Assembly: GCA_030761205.1 (NCBI GenBank)
Contig: JAULJL010000028.1
Location: forward strand, 16,729,001-16,793,000
Direction: 5' to 3'
DNA length: 64,000 bases
Origin: Fremontodendron californicum
Lineage: Eukaryota > Streptophyta > Magnoliopsida > Malvales > Malvaceae
Part shown: in pieces, positions 46,601-58,278 of the stretch
Layout of the letters: every line of letters begins with the position of its first letter
Numbering within the stretch: the stretch's first letter is position 1
The notes under the pieces: generated by a model
Told to the model about the DNA's origin: nothing
Databases searched by the model: none
What the model saw: only the letters and a program-made list of their open reading frames with translations
Made by a program: the position numbers and the translations under genes

Positions 46601-48686
46601 AAAATATACTCAAGAATGAGATGAAGGAAGAACTTAAAAAGAACAATAAAAAACATTTATTTAAAATGGAAACTCACCAAATAGAAATCAAAATAGCAAA
46701 AACAAGAATGGAAAATCAAGAAAGTGCAAGAGTTGGTGCTCAAGAGCAACCTTAAGAAGCTATATTTCAAGCTTTATCTCTTCAAACTTTCCTTTCTTTT
46801 CTAAACTTTTCTTTTTTGCTTTCAACCAAGAAGAGAAAAACTAAGAGAAATCAGCAAAATGAAGTTTCCAATTCGAAATTCTGACCTCCCCTTAATGTTG
46901 GCAGAATTTTACCTCTCTCCTCCCCTAGGATGTTGTCATTTTTTGTGTAACCAATTTTCCATCAAATGGCTAATAATTCAAGGTGAAAAATCATGAAATT
47001 ACCACCTTTAGATTAGCATCTCAGCTCTCTCAAATTACAGTTGTTAAAGAATAATGTTGACATTTCTCTTGCCCTATGTGGCTTAATCACCATGGCTTGA
47101 TCAAAGAGAATCTCTAACTAACTCTTGATTTTTAGCCATTTGATTGAAAAATCAGAAGCTTCCTCCTTCCTTTGGGCTTGGACAGGCCAACACTTCTCTT
47201 TTCCAGCCCAACTCTGATTTTTTGAAAGGCCCAAAGAAGCCCTTTTCGGTTGCTTGGGTGAAATGATCGTTTTGCCCCCGGATGCAAATAAATATCAAAC
47301 GGACTCCAAATTCAAATTTTCTTTTTTAATACTTCCAAAATAATAAAATATTGAGTTCTGGAAGTTTTCAAAATTATCCGAGTCCGTTTGCTAATTATTT
47401 GGATTTTTTCTTCCAAAAATGCCCTTTTATGCCCCTACATTTTACCATTTTTTAAACGAGCTCCAAATCAAGATTTTTCTTCACCAATCTCTTCCAAATA
47501 ATTTAAAAATTTGATCTGAAATTTTTCATAATTTTTGGAGCTCATTTGGTATTTTTTCAAGATTTATCGGCTTGAATTACTGCATAGGAGGCTCGGGATT
47601 TGGCCATTTTGCAAACGGACTCCGAATCAAGATTTTATTTTGCCAATCTCTTCCAAATAATTTAAAAATGAGATTTACAAAATTTCAAAATTTTTGGAGT
47701 CCATTTGCTATTTTTTCGGGATTTATCTTTTTGAATTATTACATAGGAGGCCCGGGATTTGGCCATTTTGCAAACGAACTCCGAATCAAGATTTTCTTTC
47801 GCCAATATCTTTCAAATAATTTAAAAATTAGATTTGCAAAATTTCAGAAGATTTGGAGCTCATTTGCTATTTTTTCGGGATTTTCCTTTTTGAATTACTG
47901 CATAGGAGGCCCGGGATTTGGCCATTTTGCAGACGAACTCCGAATCAAGATTTTCTTTCGCCAATTTCTTTCAGATGATTTAATAATGAGATTGAAAAAT
48001 TTTCAGAATTTTCGGAGTCCATTTTCTATTTTTCCCAAATTTTCCAATTTTGCCTTCGAAACCCGGTTTTGCTCAAAACAAGTCCGATTTTCAGATTTTC
48101 TTCAATCTGAGCCTTGGGCTATCCTTTTTAATCATTCTTCATCCATTGGGGGCTTTGGTCTTACCAAGTCGGGCCATTTCTGTGATTCTTCCCGATTGCA
48201 CCGAAATCCACTAAAAACCCTAATTTTCGGTTTTCTCCTGGATTGACTTTTCTTTCGGTTTTTCTTGCAAGTGACTTCTCCATTACCCGTATTCAGTGCT
48301 TATCTTTCATTTGGAACCTTCAATTTCGACCAATTTGATCGTTGAAGCACTTTTCCCCAAATTTTCCGAATTAGGGTTTCCTTTCTACTGAATCTCCAAA
48401 TCCCAACTTCCGAACTCCATATCTTTCAATGTAGACCTCGGATTATCAAAATTCTTTCGCCATTTTTCAATTGAGCTTAAAATCTTGATTTTGAAAATGG
48501 GTTGATTTTTTCAGTAGTTGACTTTCTGGGGTTGACTTTTTTAGGTTTGACTTTTTATGCTCGCCCTCTTAAACTAAGTCTCAGAGTACCACCTGCAGGA
48601 TGAAAACAGTCTTTTTACACTCGAAAACATCAATTTAGGAAGAAAACATACCTGTTTAGTGGTCCGGACAAAATTAGGTGTCTACA
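43602..48686 (-). mobile_element. Nested Ogre-family solo LTR (5085 bp) with perfect target duplication
   Basis: It begins TGTCGCAACC (43602) and ends GTGTCTACA (48686), the same termini as the host LTR. Both sides carry ccatg (43597-43601 and 48687-48691). No internal region is present, so the element was reduced by LTR-LTR recombination after insertion. It contains an in-register 159-bp tandem repeat (47583-48060). Many catgcatg-rich words fill 44280-46560, giving spurious frames. Confidence 0.85.
47583..48060. repeat. 159-bp tandem repeat inside the Ogre LTR
   Basis: Units begin cataggagg at 47583, 47742 and 47901, exactly 159 bases apart, with a more diverged unit before (about 47424). 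Because 159 is a multiple of three, a 224-codon frame (47572-48246 plus) stays open across the array. Its product is just 53-residue repeats (FGHFAN.LRIKI...) and is not a plausible protein. The host LTR and the fragment at 20197-24725 have related but fewer or more diverged units. Confidence 0.8.
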
Positions 48687-51225
48687 CCATGGGTGGTATC
48701 AAATGGGCAAAGCCTCTCACCAAACCATAATCACTTGGTCTTGCCAAGATCATGAAGCCTTTCCATCTCATCAAAACAGAAAATGAACCATGTAAAACAG
48801 AAAATAAGGTAAGCTTCATGGATGGTGTCAAATGGGCATAGCCTCTCAGCAAACCATATTCACTTGTTCTAGCCAAGATCATGTAGCCATTTCAACCTTT
48901 TTTGCTTCATATTTTGTAAAAATCAGAACCTTAGAATACTTTAAAAAAACTTGTATAAATCATTTTTTCACAAAAACATGAAAGGAAGAAAAAAAGAAAA
49001 AAAACAAGGCAAAAAAAAATGAGCCATTCGGCCATGGCATGAAACTCTAAGAAAAAACTTGTTTCCATCATTTAAAAGAAGAAGATGAAAACATGAATAA
49101 ACATGAAGAAACTTTATTTCTAAGAAAAATGTTTTAGGAAAACATGATAGAAAAACCAAGAAAACACCATGAAAATGAAGAAGAAAGCTAGACTAGAACT
49201 TGGTAGAGATGACTACCTTCAAACTCTCTAATGAAAACCTTTTTTTTCTTTCTTTCAAAACCTTTTTTCTTACCAAATTAGCTACTGTTTTCAAGCCAAA
49301 AACCTCTGAAAAAATGAAACTCCCCCTCTCCCTTTAGCCTTGGCCGAATTCACCCTTAACCATTGGATGAGAATTGCACTTTTTCTCCTCCAATCTTGGC
49401 CATTAGATGTAGATATTTTGATGACAACATAAAAATGTCATCTTGCCAAATGATCCCAGCCCTTAAGATGTGTACTCATCTCTTGGATTAACCTTAGCCA
49501 TTAGATGCAAAAGAGGACCAATCCCATGCACTCACTCACTTGCCCCTCCTGAATGCCTACCATTGGATTAGTTGTGCTCTTCCATTCTTGGTCATTGGAT
49601 GAAGCCAACATAAAAATGATATCTTGTGGATCAAATCCAGCCCTCAATATGTGTACTCAGCCCTTGTAGATGGCCTAAGCCATTGGATGAAAAGGGATAA
49701 TCCCATGCACTCACTTGCTCAACCGAATTGATGCTCACCCTTGGATGAATTATGCTCATCTTTTTTCTTCCATTCTTGGCCATTAGATGAGCATTCTTTT
49801 ATGATAAATAAAAATTCCATTTTGACATTAAACTTGGCCATTGGATGGTGCATTCAACTTTCCTACAAGGCACCTAAGCCGTTGGATGAAGGGGGGACCA
49901 TCTGCAAGGTGTTAGTTATAGCATGTGGCATGATAGTGACTAGGGAATTAAATTGCTTAAGCTTCTGTCTTCTCCTCTATGTTGGCTGACCAAAGGAAGA
50001 TAAAATCTCAGCAATTTCTTCATCTTTCATATTTTTCTCAATAACCAATTTGCCCTTTTTGGTTTCTTTGGTGAAATGATCTTTTTGCCCCCCGAACTTA
50101 AATAAATAGTAAACGGACTCCAAATTAAAATTTTATTTTTTCAATACTTCCGAAATAATAAAAAATTGAATTCTGAAAGTTTTCAAAATTTTTCGAGTCT
50201 ATTTGCTATTTATTTTGGATTTATTCTCGAAATTACCCCTTTTATGCATCCGAACTTTACCATTTTTTAAACGAGCTCCGAATCCAGATTTTTCTTCACC
50301 AATATTTTCCAAATAATTTAAAAATGTGATCTGGAAGTTTTCATAATTTTTGGAGTTCATTTGCTATTTTTTCGAGATTTATCTGCTTGAATTACTACAT
50401 AGGGGACCCGGTATTTGGCCATTTTGCAAACGAACTTCGAATCAAGATTTTCTTTCACCAATCTCTTTGAAATGATGTAAGAATAATATTTGAAAATTTT
50501 TAGAATTTTGGGAGTTTATTTGCTATTTTTTCCATATTTTCCAATTTTGCCCTTTTTGCCTCCGAAACCCGGTTTTGCTCAAAACAAGTTCAATTTTCCG
50601 ATTTTCTTCAAATTAAGCCTTGTGCTATCCTTGTTTAATCATTTCTCATCAATTAAGGTCTTTAGATCTTCCGAATTGGGCCATTTCTACAATTTTTTCC
50701 AAATTTCACCGAAATCCACCAAAAAACCTAATCCTCGGTTTTCATCTGAATTAACTTTTTTATCAGTTATTCTTCCAAATGGCTTATGCATTACCCGTAG
50801 TCAGTGCTTATCTTTCATTTGAGACCTTCAATTCTGACCAATTTGATTGTTTAAGCACTTTTCCCCAAATTTCTCGAATTAGGGTTTCTTTTCTACTGAA
50901 TCTCGTAAGCCAACTTTTGAACTCCATATCTTTCAATGTAAACCTCGGATTATCAAAATTATTTCACCGCTTTTCAATTGAACCTCAAATCTTGATTTTG
51001 AAAGTGGGTTGACTTTTTGTAGTTGACTTTTTCAGGGTTGACTTTTTCGGGGTTGACTTTTTTCGAGGTTGACTTGTTTTGAGTTTGGCTTTTTGTGTCT
51101 GCTTTCTTAGACTAAGCCTCGGAGTACCACCTACAGGATGAAAAAATCCTTTTAGTATTCAGAAACATCAATTTGGGAAGAAAATGTACCTGATTTATAG
51201 GTCCAGACAAAATTAGGTGTCTACA

Positions 51226-51240
51226 GCTGCCCCTCTTTGG
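51226..51240 (-). other. Polypurine tract of the Ogre element
   Basis: On the minus strand, ccaaagaggggcagc abuts TGTAGACACC, the LTR start. This is the expected plus-strand primer and fixes the element's orientation. Confidence 0.75.
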
Positions 51241-51487
51241 CTATTGCTGAGAATCAGGAATCAGGCAAAGATAAACAAACACTAATTTTGTACGGTTAGT
51301 GAAATCATATGTGAAGGAAGGGGAAAAAGGGTTTTTTTTCATTTCTTCTTTTTTTTTTCATTTCATTCATTATTCTTTTTTTTTTAAAGCTGTAAATTGA
51401 AGATTTTGTCCTTAAATTGAATTCCTTGACTTATCAAGGCTCGACCCGTCTTAAGGAAACATGTTCGATTTCAAAAGAACAAAATTA

Positions 51488-51886
51488 TGCCCGAAGGTCT
51501 TAAAAATGGTGCCCGGAGGTCTTAGAAATGGTGCCCGGAGGTCTTTAAAATGGTGCTCGAAGGTCTTTCAAAAATGGTGCCCGAAGGTCTTTAAAATGGT
51601 ACCCGAAGGTCTTTAAAAATGGTGCCCGAAGGTCTTTAAAAATGATTCTCGAAGGTCTTTAAAAATGGTGACCAAAGGTCTTTAAAAATGTTGCCCTAAG
51701 GTCTTTAAAAATGATGCCCGAAGGTCTTCAAAAATGATGCCCGAAGGTCTTTAAAATGGTGCCCGAAAGTCTTTAAAAATGGTGCCCGAAGTCTTTAAAA
51801 TGGTGCCCGAAAGTCTTTAAAATGGTGCCCGAAGGTCTTTAAAAACTGGTGCCCGAAGGTCTTTAAAACTGGTGCCCAGAGGTCTT
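51488..51886. repeat. Tandem array of 18 units of 21-25 bp (gtgcccgaaggtctttaaaaatg)
   Basis: I count 18 successive units built on ggtgcccgaaggtcttta, with small length changes in the A run and substitutions. The array is followed by a duplicated ~80-bp segment, taccttgacg.cggtctc.aggctcgactcattt (51901-51940 and 51973-52010). Confidence 0.9.
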
Positions 51887-53524
51887 ACCCGTGATTAAAA
51901 TACCTTGACGACGGTCTCAAGGCTCGACTCATTTGATAAAACAGAATGAATTCTATTTAAAACAAAAGGAAGTACCTTGACGGTGGTCTCGAGGCTCGAC
52001 TCATTTGAGAAGCAGAACGAGTTCGATTTGGGAAGCCAAAGTTTTCTTGATTCTTGCAATGTTAGCTAAATGCAATGATGAGAATGACATGCTTTGCTAA
52101 TGCTTATATGTTTCCTGAGGATGAATGCAGTCAAATGATTGTGTCATGATTTCTAATCCATGGTTTCTTTGAGGTTCACAGATTATCTGACTTCATGATG
52201 GGGTCTTCAATTGTTCACTGATACCCCATTAAAAAAACCCTTTTACTCAAGATAATTTGTCTAACAGTCCCAGTTTCTAACTTTGCTGAAATTCACAAAT
52301 TTCTGACTTCATGACGGAGTCTCCAACACATTCACTGTTTTCCTTTACTTGGTGAATTTTCCATCAGGATTAGTGGTTTCCAAACCTTTTCTAAGATTTA
52401 GATCTATTCCTTAGTAATACCTTTAAACTCCTTTTTATTAAAAAATTTAGGTTTACTAATCATCATTCAATTTTAATAATAAACAAAATGCAATTTCGAA
52501 AATGTATGAAAGAAGTATGAAACAAGCAATTGTCATAAAAAAAAAGGGTAACAAAAATTTATTGCAACAAAATGTTCTAAAATGATAAAAGTGGATATCA
52601 AGGATATAAGAAACAAATGTAAAGTTATAGGTTGTTGATGCCCCGGATGCGGAATATCTTGGACCCCTCCTTTTTCAAATCATCTGAAATTTCTCTTGAA
52701 CGGTCAATTCACTTGGGTAATCCCTCGGCTTCTGTAGTTACGTCAGACTAAGTTGTTCCCATTTTCTCTGATTTTCAAATACTTTCTCCCCCTTTACACG
52801 AAGCATCGATTCAAACCTCAATCAGTACTTGAGCCACCCTTTGCGGGTTTTCAACTCAAGTGTCCCCCATTCGGTATTAAGTCGCCCTTTGCGAGTTTTC
52901 GGCTTAAACCTCTCATTTTTTTTTTTGTATTCTATCATGCATTTGAGAATCCTAAATGCTTCCAAGGTAAAAATGTCAATTCAAAAGATGGGATGGATTC
53001 TGAGAAAAACTTTTCAAATTAAATACCCATGCTTGATCGAAATGGACTTTTAAAGTACGTAATAGAGGCCAAGGTTCGGGTTTAGAAGGAAATGATAAAA
53101 TAGGCCCAAAAATGTGTTTAAGGGTGATCGGATCAAGGATCATTTCCTGAGGAGAATTCATTCTTGAGACATTTGTCCCCCTCTTTTTTTTTTCTTTGAT
53201 TTCACATTTTCCAATGGCTCTCTTTTTTGCCATGATTTTGATTATTTTTCCTCGTATTTGCCCTTCAGTGTAGAGGGTGATCCTTGATCAGGGTTCAACT
53301 AAAGAAATAATTCCTAAGGCTCAAAGGGGTGATTAGGGATAATTTCTTCTTAGTGAAGGAAATATGAAAGATGGCCATTTATCACACCAAGAATGAATAT
53401 TTTCTTTGAAAAGCGATTCTCAGGGGAGGTAGATATATAGAATTTCCATTTTTACACTTGGAATCATTCAAATTCCCATGTGCATAGCGTCACACACATT
53501 TTTTTAAGCATAATACTTCTTCAG

Positions 53525-54960
53525 TTAATCAGCATTCACGGGATGTCCAAAATCATCTCTGTCCATCCGAGTTAGAATCAATGCTCCTCCAGAAAAAGCT
53601 CTTTTTACCACATAGGGTCTTTCCCAATTTGGAGCCCATTTTCTTCGTGGATTCTTCACTATGGGGCGAATTTTTCTCAGTACCAATTCTCCTTCTCGGA
53701 ACTGTCTGGGTCGAACCTTCTTATTATGGGCTCGAATCATCCTTTTCTGATACAACTGCCCGTGACAAATTGCTTTCAATCTTTTCTCTTCGATGAGATT
53801 CAACTGTTCATAATGAGCTCTAACCCATTCTTCCTTCTAGGCCAACCTCCATCAAAACCCGAAGTGAAGGAATCTCAACTTCAATGGGTAACACTGCTTC
53901 CATACGATATACCAAAGAAAACGGCATTGCCCCTGTAGATGTGCGAACTGAAGTGCGATATGCGTGAAGAGCAAAGGGTAAGATCTCATGCCAATCCTTG
54001 TACACATCTGTCATCTTCTCGACAATCTTCTTGATGTTCTTGTTGGCTACTTCTACTGCCCCATTCATCTTCGGACGATAAGGTGCCGAACTGTGATGCG
54101 TAATTTTGAACTGAGTACTTACCTCTTTCATCATCTTATTATTCAGATTGAGAGCATTATCTGAAATAATTCTTGCTGGCAATCCATATCGTCATATGAT
54201 TTCCTTCTTGACAAATCTGCATACCACCGACTTCGTTACATTCATATAAGAAGCAGCTTCCACTCACTTTGTGAAATAGTCTATGGCCACCAGGATGAAA
54301 CGATGTCCATTTGAAGCTTTCAGGGTAATAGGCCCAATCATATCCATACCCCACATTGAAAACGGCCAAGGTGCAGTCATGACATGCAATGGCGATGGCG
54401 GCATGTGAATCTTATCTGCATAGATCTAGCATTTATGGCACTTTCGGGAATAACTGATACAATCTCCTTCCATCATCAGCCAATAATACCATGCCCTCAT
54501 AATCTGCTTAGCAAGCATGTAACCATTAGCATGGGTGCCACATATCCCTTCATAGACTTCCTCTATGATTCTTCGAGCTTCGATAGACCTGACACATCTC
54601 AATAGGACTTGATCTTTCCCTTTCTTGTATAGAATCTCGCCATCTAGAACAAAACCCATTGCTAGCCTCCTCAGAGTCCTTTTGTCATTCTCTGTTGCCT
54701 GTTCTGGATACTGTTGACTCTTGATGTACTGCAAGATGTCGTTATACCAAGGGAGACCATCTGCTTCTTCTTCGATACTCAAAGAGTGGGCAGGAGAATC
54801 ATATATGCTCATCTTGATTGGCACTACTTCCGCCCCTTCATTCACTTTAAACATTGATGACAAAGTAGCCAGAGCATCCGTCATCCGGTTTTCTTCTCGA
54901 GGGAAGTAATTGAAACATGCATCAAAATGCTCCTATTGACATCCTTCAAAGGTAGTAATT
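53525..54960 (-). pseudogene. Ogre pol remnant: end of RNase H and integrase, several stops
   Basis: The frame starts in the last part of RNase H (NYFPREENRMTDALATLSSMF, about 54930-54860). The integrase zinc-binding region follows (EGICGTH...CHKC, 54560-54430); its first His appears replaced by Tyr (VYEGICG). Then comes the catalytic core: MWGMDMIGP (first Asp), IISDNALN (second Asp) and NGAVEVANKN (Glu), with exactly 35 residues between the second Asp and the Glu. The C-terminal part has GELVLRKI (53803-53525). Stops at about 54426, 54266 and 54195, and a frame break near 53820, disable it. Protease, reverse transcriptase and most of RNase H are missing: only ~100 bases separate gag from this remnant. 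The element therefore cannot move by itself. Confidence 0.8.
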
Positions 54961-54989
54961 CTCCTTCTAAAACCCTGAAAGAAACTGAT

Positions 54990-56387
54990 TTACGGCAAAG
55001 CGGCCTTCCACAGATTGATAAGCTCCGGTGTCAAAATACCATTGCAGATAAGACCTTCAATCCTTTCCCTCAATTGTCTGCATTTTTCAATTGAATGCCC
55101 AATTACCCCCAAGTGATAATCACACTTGCTGTCAGGGTCATAACTCCTTGCTGATGGATTAGGAGCTATTTTCAAAGGTACCGGGGTAAGGTACTGATTT
55201 TTTATTAGTAATGGCAGTAGGTCAGGGATTAGGATTGGAATTATTTCTTGGTTATCCCGCGGTCGTTTTCTGGAAGTAAGCCTTGTTGCAAGAATTGGTA
55301 TAGGATTAGGTACTTGGGTGGATGGGTAAGGATAAAGGCTTGGAGATATCTCAGTAGGATAACATGATTGGTATGAGGAAAATTGGGAATATGGGACAAA
55401 ATCTTCCATAGCTTGGACATCTTCCTCTTTCTTTCTAGGTACCCTATTTCTCTCGGCATTGGATGTTCCTTCTCCTTCAAGTTTCCCATTCATGATAGCA
55501 TTCTCAATCATCTCCCCTGAGATTACCATATCAACAAAATTCTTCGAGCCATTGCCGATGAGTCTATCATAGTACGGGGCCCGTAGTGTACTCACAAAAA
55601 GGACGATGATTTTTTTTTGTGTCAAAGGTGGTTGTACTTGGGTGGACATGTAACTCCACCTCTGAGCATACTCTCTTAAGCTCTCAGTAACTCTTTTCTG
55701 CATATTTTGCAAAGTGAGACGGTCAGGTGTCATGTCGATCATATGCTTGTACTAGTTTAGAAAAGCCATGGACAAATCATTCCAAGAGTGAATCTGATCC
55801 TTCCTCAACCAACCATACCACCTAATTGCGGACCCGCTGAGGCTATCCTGAAAGTAGTGAATCAGAAGCTTATCATTATCTATATGACTTGTCATATTTT
55901 GACAGAATATAATGATGTGGGCAGATGGATCAGTCGTCCCGTCATATTTCACAAATTCAGGGACCTTGAATTTAGGAGGAATGACTAAATCGAGGACCAA
56001 GCATAGTTCTTTCGCATCCACACTCCCAAATATATCTGTATTTTCTACTGCCCGAACCCTTTCATCTAACAACTGATGTTTCCCTTGGGAATCTGCCAAC
56101 TCTACCTCTTTTACTGCAACCATTTTCAACTTTTCCCGTTCAACTAGGTCGTCTAAGTTCAAGGTGTTGCTGGGGTTAACTATGTTCTGGCCATCCATCA
56201 TTACGACCTCATTCTGACCTTTTTGTGCCTCTAACCCTTCTCTGGCGGCAAATTTTTCAGTGTATCCTTTTCCCTTGATTACGACGGACATCAGCTCCAT
56301 CAATTTAGTCATCTGATCCTTAGATTCTGCTTGAGACTTTGCCAGCTGTTCTCGCAATTCTTCCTGTACCCTTTCCATTCTTTCCAT
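54990..56387 (-). pseudogene. Ogre gag, one in-frame TAG stop
   Basis: Residues 1-50 form a coiled coil (MERMERVQEELREQLAKSQA). The retrotransposon gag domain follows (PKFKVPEFVKYDGTTDPSAH, SGSAIRWYGWL, then past the stop MIDMTPDRL and YAQRWSYMSTQVQPPL). A proline-rich linker leads to a variant zinc knuckle, CDYHLGVIGHSIEKC, spaced C-x2-H-x5-H-x4-C. The two open parts (56387-55752 and 55742-54990) are in the same frame, interrupted by a single TAG at 55752-55754 where relatives have Gln; one C-to-T change explains it. Gag would form the cytoplasmic particle packaging the element RNA. The frame continues upstream of the first Met without an ATG. Confidence 0.8.
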
Positions 56388-57279
56388 TCGAGCAACTTGT
56401 TCATTCTCTATAGCTCTATCCTGTATTGGAAAGGTACTCAGTACTTCTTATACCTCTGATTTGAAATGGAAAATCTTTCAAAGACTCTTAAAGCCAAGCC
56501 AACTTCTATTTTATTCCCCCCTCCCAAATGTATGTCATGATGAATGAGCCATGATTGTCATTTGATGCATGCGAAACCTAAACAATATGATGTATGAACA
56601 TGTACAGTGGAAACATGCTAACTATATATGTAATAAATGCAATCACGATGCCAACATGCTGCAAGCAAAGAATAAACAAATCAATGCACTGATATATGCA
56701 ATGAATGACTATGTATTTTCCAGATTATTTCCCAATGAATGATCGTATACATTATGAATGCAACACGATGTCAATTATGATGCATGTAAACAATGATTAA
56801 CACAGAGTATATACAAAGAAACTCATGCAGACCATGTGTATTATAAATGCGACCTAATGCTAACATGATGTATGTAGTAAGCAAATTAGTGCATGAACAT
56901 ATAGAAAAATCATGCTGACTATGTTTGTCATGAATACCATCTGATGCTACCAAGATGCATGTATGAATGTATGGTATGACAAATAATTGATCGGATTCAA
57001 AATGCAAAGGGGAAGATACCACGGAGGAAATAAGAATCGGAGGAACTTAATCATCAACATCTCATAAATTGAAGCACAACCAATTCATTCCCAAATCAAC
57101 ATTCACAATGACATAAACCATGTTTACAAAATCATGAGCAGTGGTTAAAACTGTCTTTACAAGCACTTTATTCTTCCTAGCATCCTAAGGCTATAAGAGC
57201 CGGCTACTGAAAAAGTGAAATCCCACTACATCCTATAAGACTGAAGTCTTTCTATATCATTGTCGTAAATCTCCCAATC
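56388..57279 (-). other. Spacer between Ogre ORF1 and gag with imperfect repeats
   Basis: It contains imperfect ~100-bp repeats of the words gatgcatgta, aagcaaatta, gaacatatacag, aaatcatgctgactatg (56540-56990). The same words occur upstream of ORF1 at 58290-58540. No gene is seen; the 83-codon minus frame at 56771-57022 is built from these repeats. Confidence 0.5.
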
Positions 57280-58278
57280 CTAATTACCCTTTCCTGGTCC
57301 TCTATCAATCAGCATCGTTGGATCCAACCACTTGGCATCTATAAGAAATTGTACTTTGTTCTTGAGTGCATTGCAGTGCTCAATGCTATGCCCAACAGTT
57401 CCACAATGATAATCACATCTTTCATTTGGGTTATACCACTTGGGGTATGGTGGTGACAGGGGTTTGAACGGCACATAGGCAACTAGGTGATTTCTGACCA
57501 ACATTGGGAAAAGCTCTTGATAGCTGATTGGAATAGGATCAAAATGCCTTTGGGTTTTATCTCGGGGTTGTTTCTTAGTCACACATGGCCTAGGAGTTGG
57601 GGCACTTGATGGTGGTGCTAAGGCTTGCATCGGAGTGTTTGCATGGGGAGATGGTGGAATAACAAGGCAAGGGTATGGATTTGGACACGGGACCCTTGGA
57701 GGTTGTATATAGTTCGAGGTTCCTATCCCAGATGCTTGATAAGGTGATTGATGAGGGAAATGGTACGAACTGCCAGTTGGTGGTGATGGAGTCGGATTCA
57801 GGGGCCCCGTAGTGATCATCCCAGTGGACAATCGAGCCATAGCAGGGTAGGGATACTGGTTTGGACTAAGAGCAGTTTGCAGGTATGGTACAGGATCGGT
57901 GATTTCTGTCTTTGGTATCAGGCTCTCCGGTTTAATCATTTTCATGATTTTGTCCACAATTTCAGCAGGGTTGCACCCTTTGTAACACTGGCAAGCGCAA
58001 GATCCAGCAAGGACTGTATGTTCTGGACCTGAAGGTTTTGGTTGATCCGAAGGCGATGCAGAGCCCTGAGAAAGTTCCCTCTTAATCTTACCCATATCCT
58101 CAAACATTTTCATAAATTTGACAAGCTGTTCTTTCAACTCCCGGAGTTCATGTCCAAACTCCTCTTGATTTCGTACCAAAGCACCCACTCGTTCCTCCAA
58201 TTCTTTCCTCATATCTCGAACCCCTTTCATGCAAATGAAAATGTCATGAGATTTAAGAATACAATTATGAATGTACAT
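57280..58278 (-). CDS. Ogre ORF1-type protein (332 aa) resembling a shortened gag
   Basis: Ogre elements carry an extra ORF between the 5' LTR and gag whose role is unknown; this frame sits in that place and is intact. Residues ~22-70 form a coiled coil (MRKELEERVGALVRNQEEFG). A short Cys-rich stretch follows (CACQCYKGC), then a long proline-rich region (~115-270) and a C-terminal variant zinc knuckle, CDYHCGTVGHSIEHC, followed by NALKNKVQFLIDAKWLDP. The C-terminal segment is clearly related to the end of gag in the same element (CDYHLGVIGHSIEKC...LRERIEGLI), but the central gag domain is absent. The Met chosen is the first in frame; MRKELEERV about 22 residues in is an equally good start. 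The lack of stops contrasts with the broken gag and pol. Confidence 0.7.
   Translation of the reverse strand: MYIHNCILKSHDIFICMKGVRDMRKELEERVGALVRNQEEFGHELRELKEQLVKFMKMFEDMGKIKRELSQGSASPSDQPKPSGPEHTVLAGSCACQCYKGCNPAEIVDKIMKMIKPESLIPKTEITDPVPYLQTALSPNQYPYPAMARLSTGMITTGPLNPTPSPPTGSSYHFPHQSPYQASGIGTSNYIQPPRVPCPNPYPCLVIPPSPHANTPMQALAPPSSAPTPRPCVTKKQPRDKTQRHFDPIPISYQELFPMLVRNHLVAYVPFKPLSPPYPKWYNPNERCDYHCGTVGHSIEHCNALKNKVQFLIDAKWLDPTMLIDRGPGKGN

Larger units (their letters stand above)
40379..51225 (-). mobile_element. 3' LTR of the large Ogre element, split by a nested solo LTR
   Basis: Read on the minus strand the LTR starts TGTAGACACCTAATTTTGTC (51225), right after a polypurine tract, and ends ...GGGTTGCGACA (40379). 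The LTR proper is 48692-51225 plus 40379-43596/43601, about 5.7 kb, interrupted by an inserted solo LTR of the same family. It holds diverged ~160-bp repeats (50225-50560), short ggttgactttttt repeats (51005-51075), and a paired 26-bp repeat around ttcctctagaaa (40476-40590). LTRs of this size are typical of Ogre elements. Small frames inside are not genes. Confidence 0.8.
51226..53524 (-). mobile_element. 3' untranslated region of the Ogre element
   Basis: This lies between the integrase C terminus and the polypurine tract and has no coding frame on the sense strand. It carries an 18-unit tandem repeat (51488-51886). A related fragment lies at 37865-38030. Plant Ogre 3' UTRs are known to be hypervariable and rich in tandem repeats. 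Confidence 0.65.

Noticed and set aside
47572..48246. 224-codon frame as a protein gene
   Set aside because: It is a translation of the 159-bp LTR repeat with no start context or family resemblance.
51488..51886. CRISPR-like array
   Set aside because: Units are contiguous tandem repeats without unique spacers, in a plant retrotransposon 3' UTR.
53581..54605. Plus-strand frames over the integrase region
   Set aside because: They are antisense shadows of the Ogre pol remnant on the minus strand.
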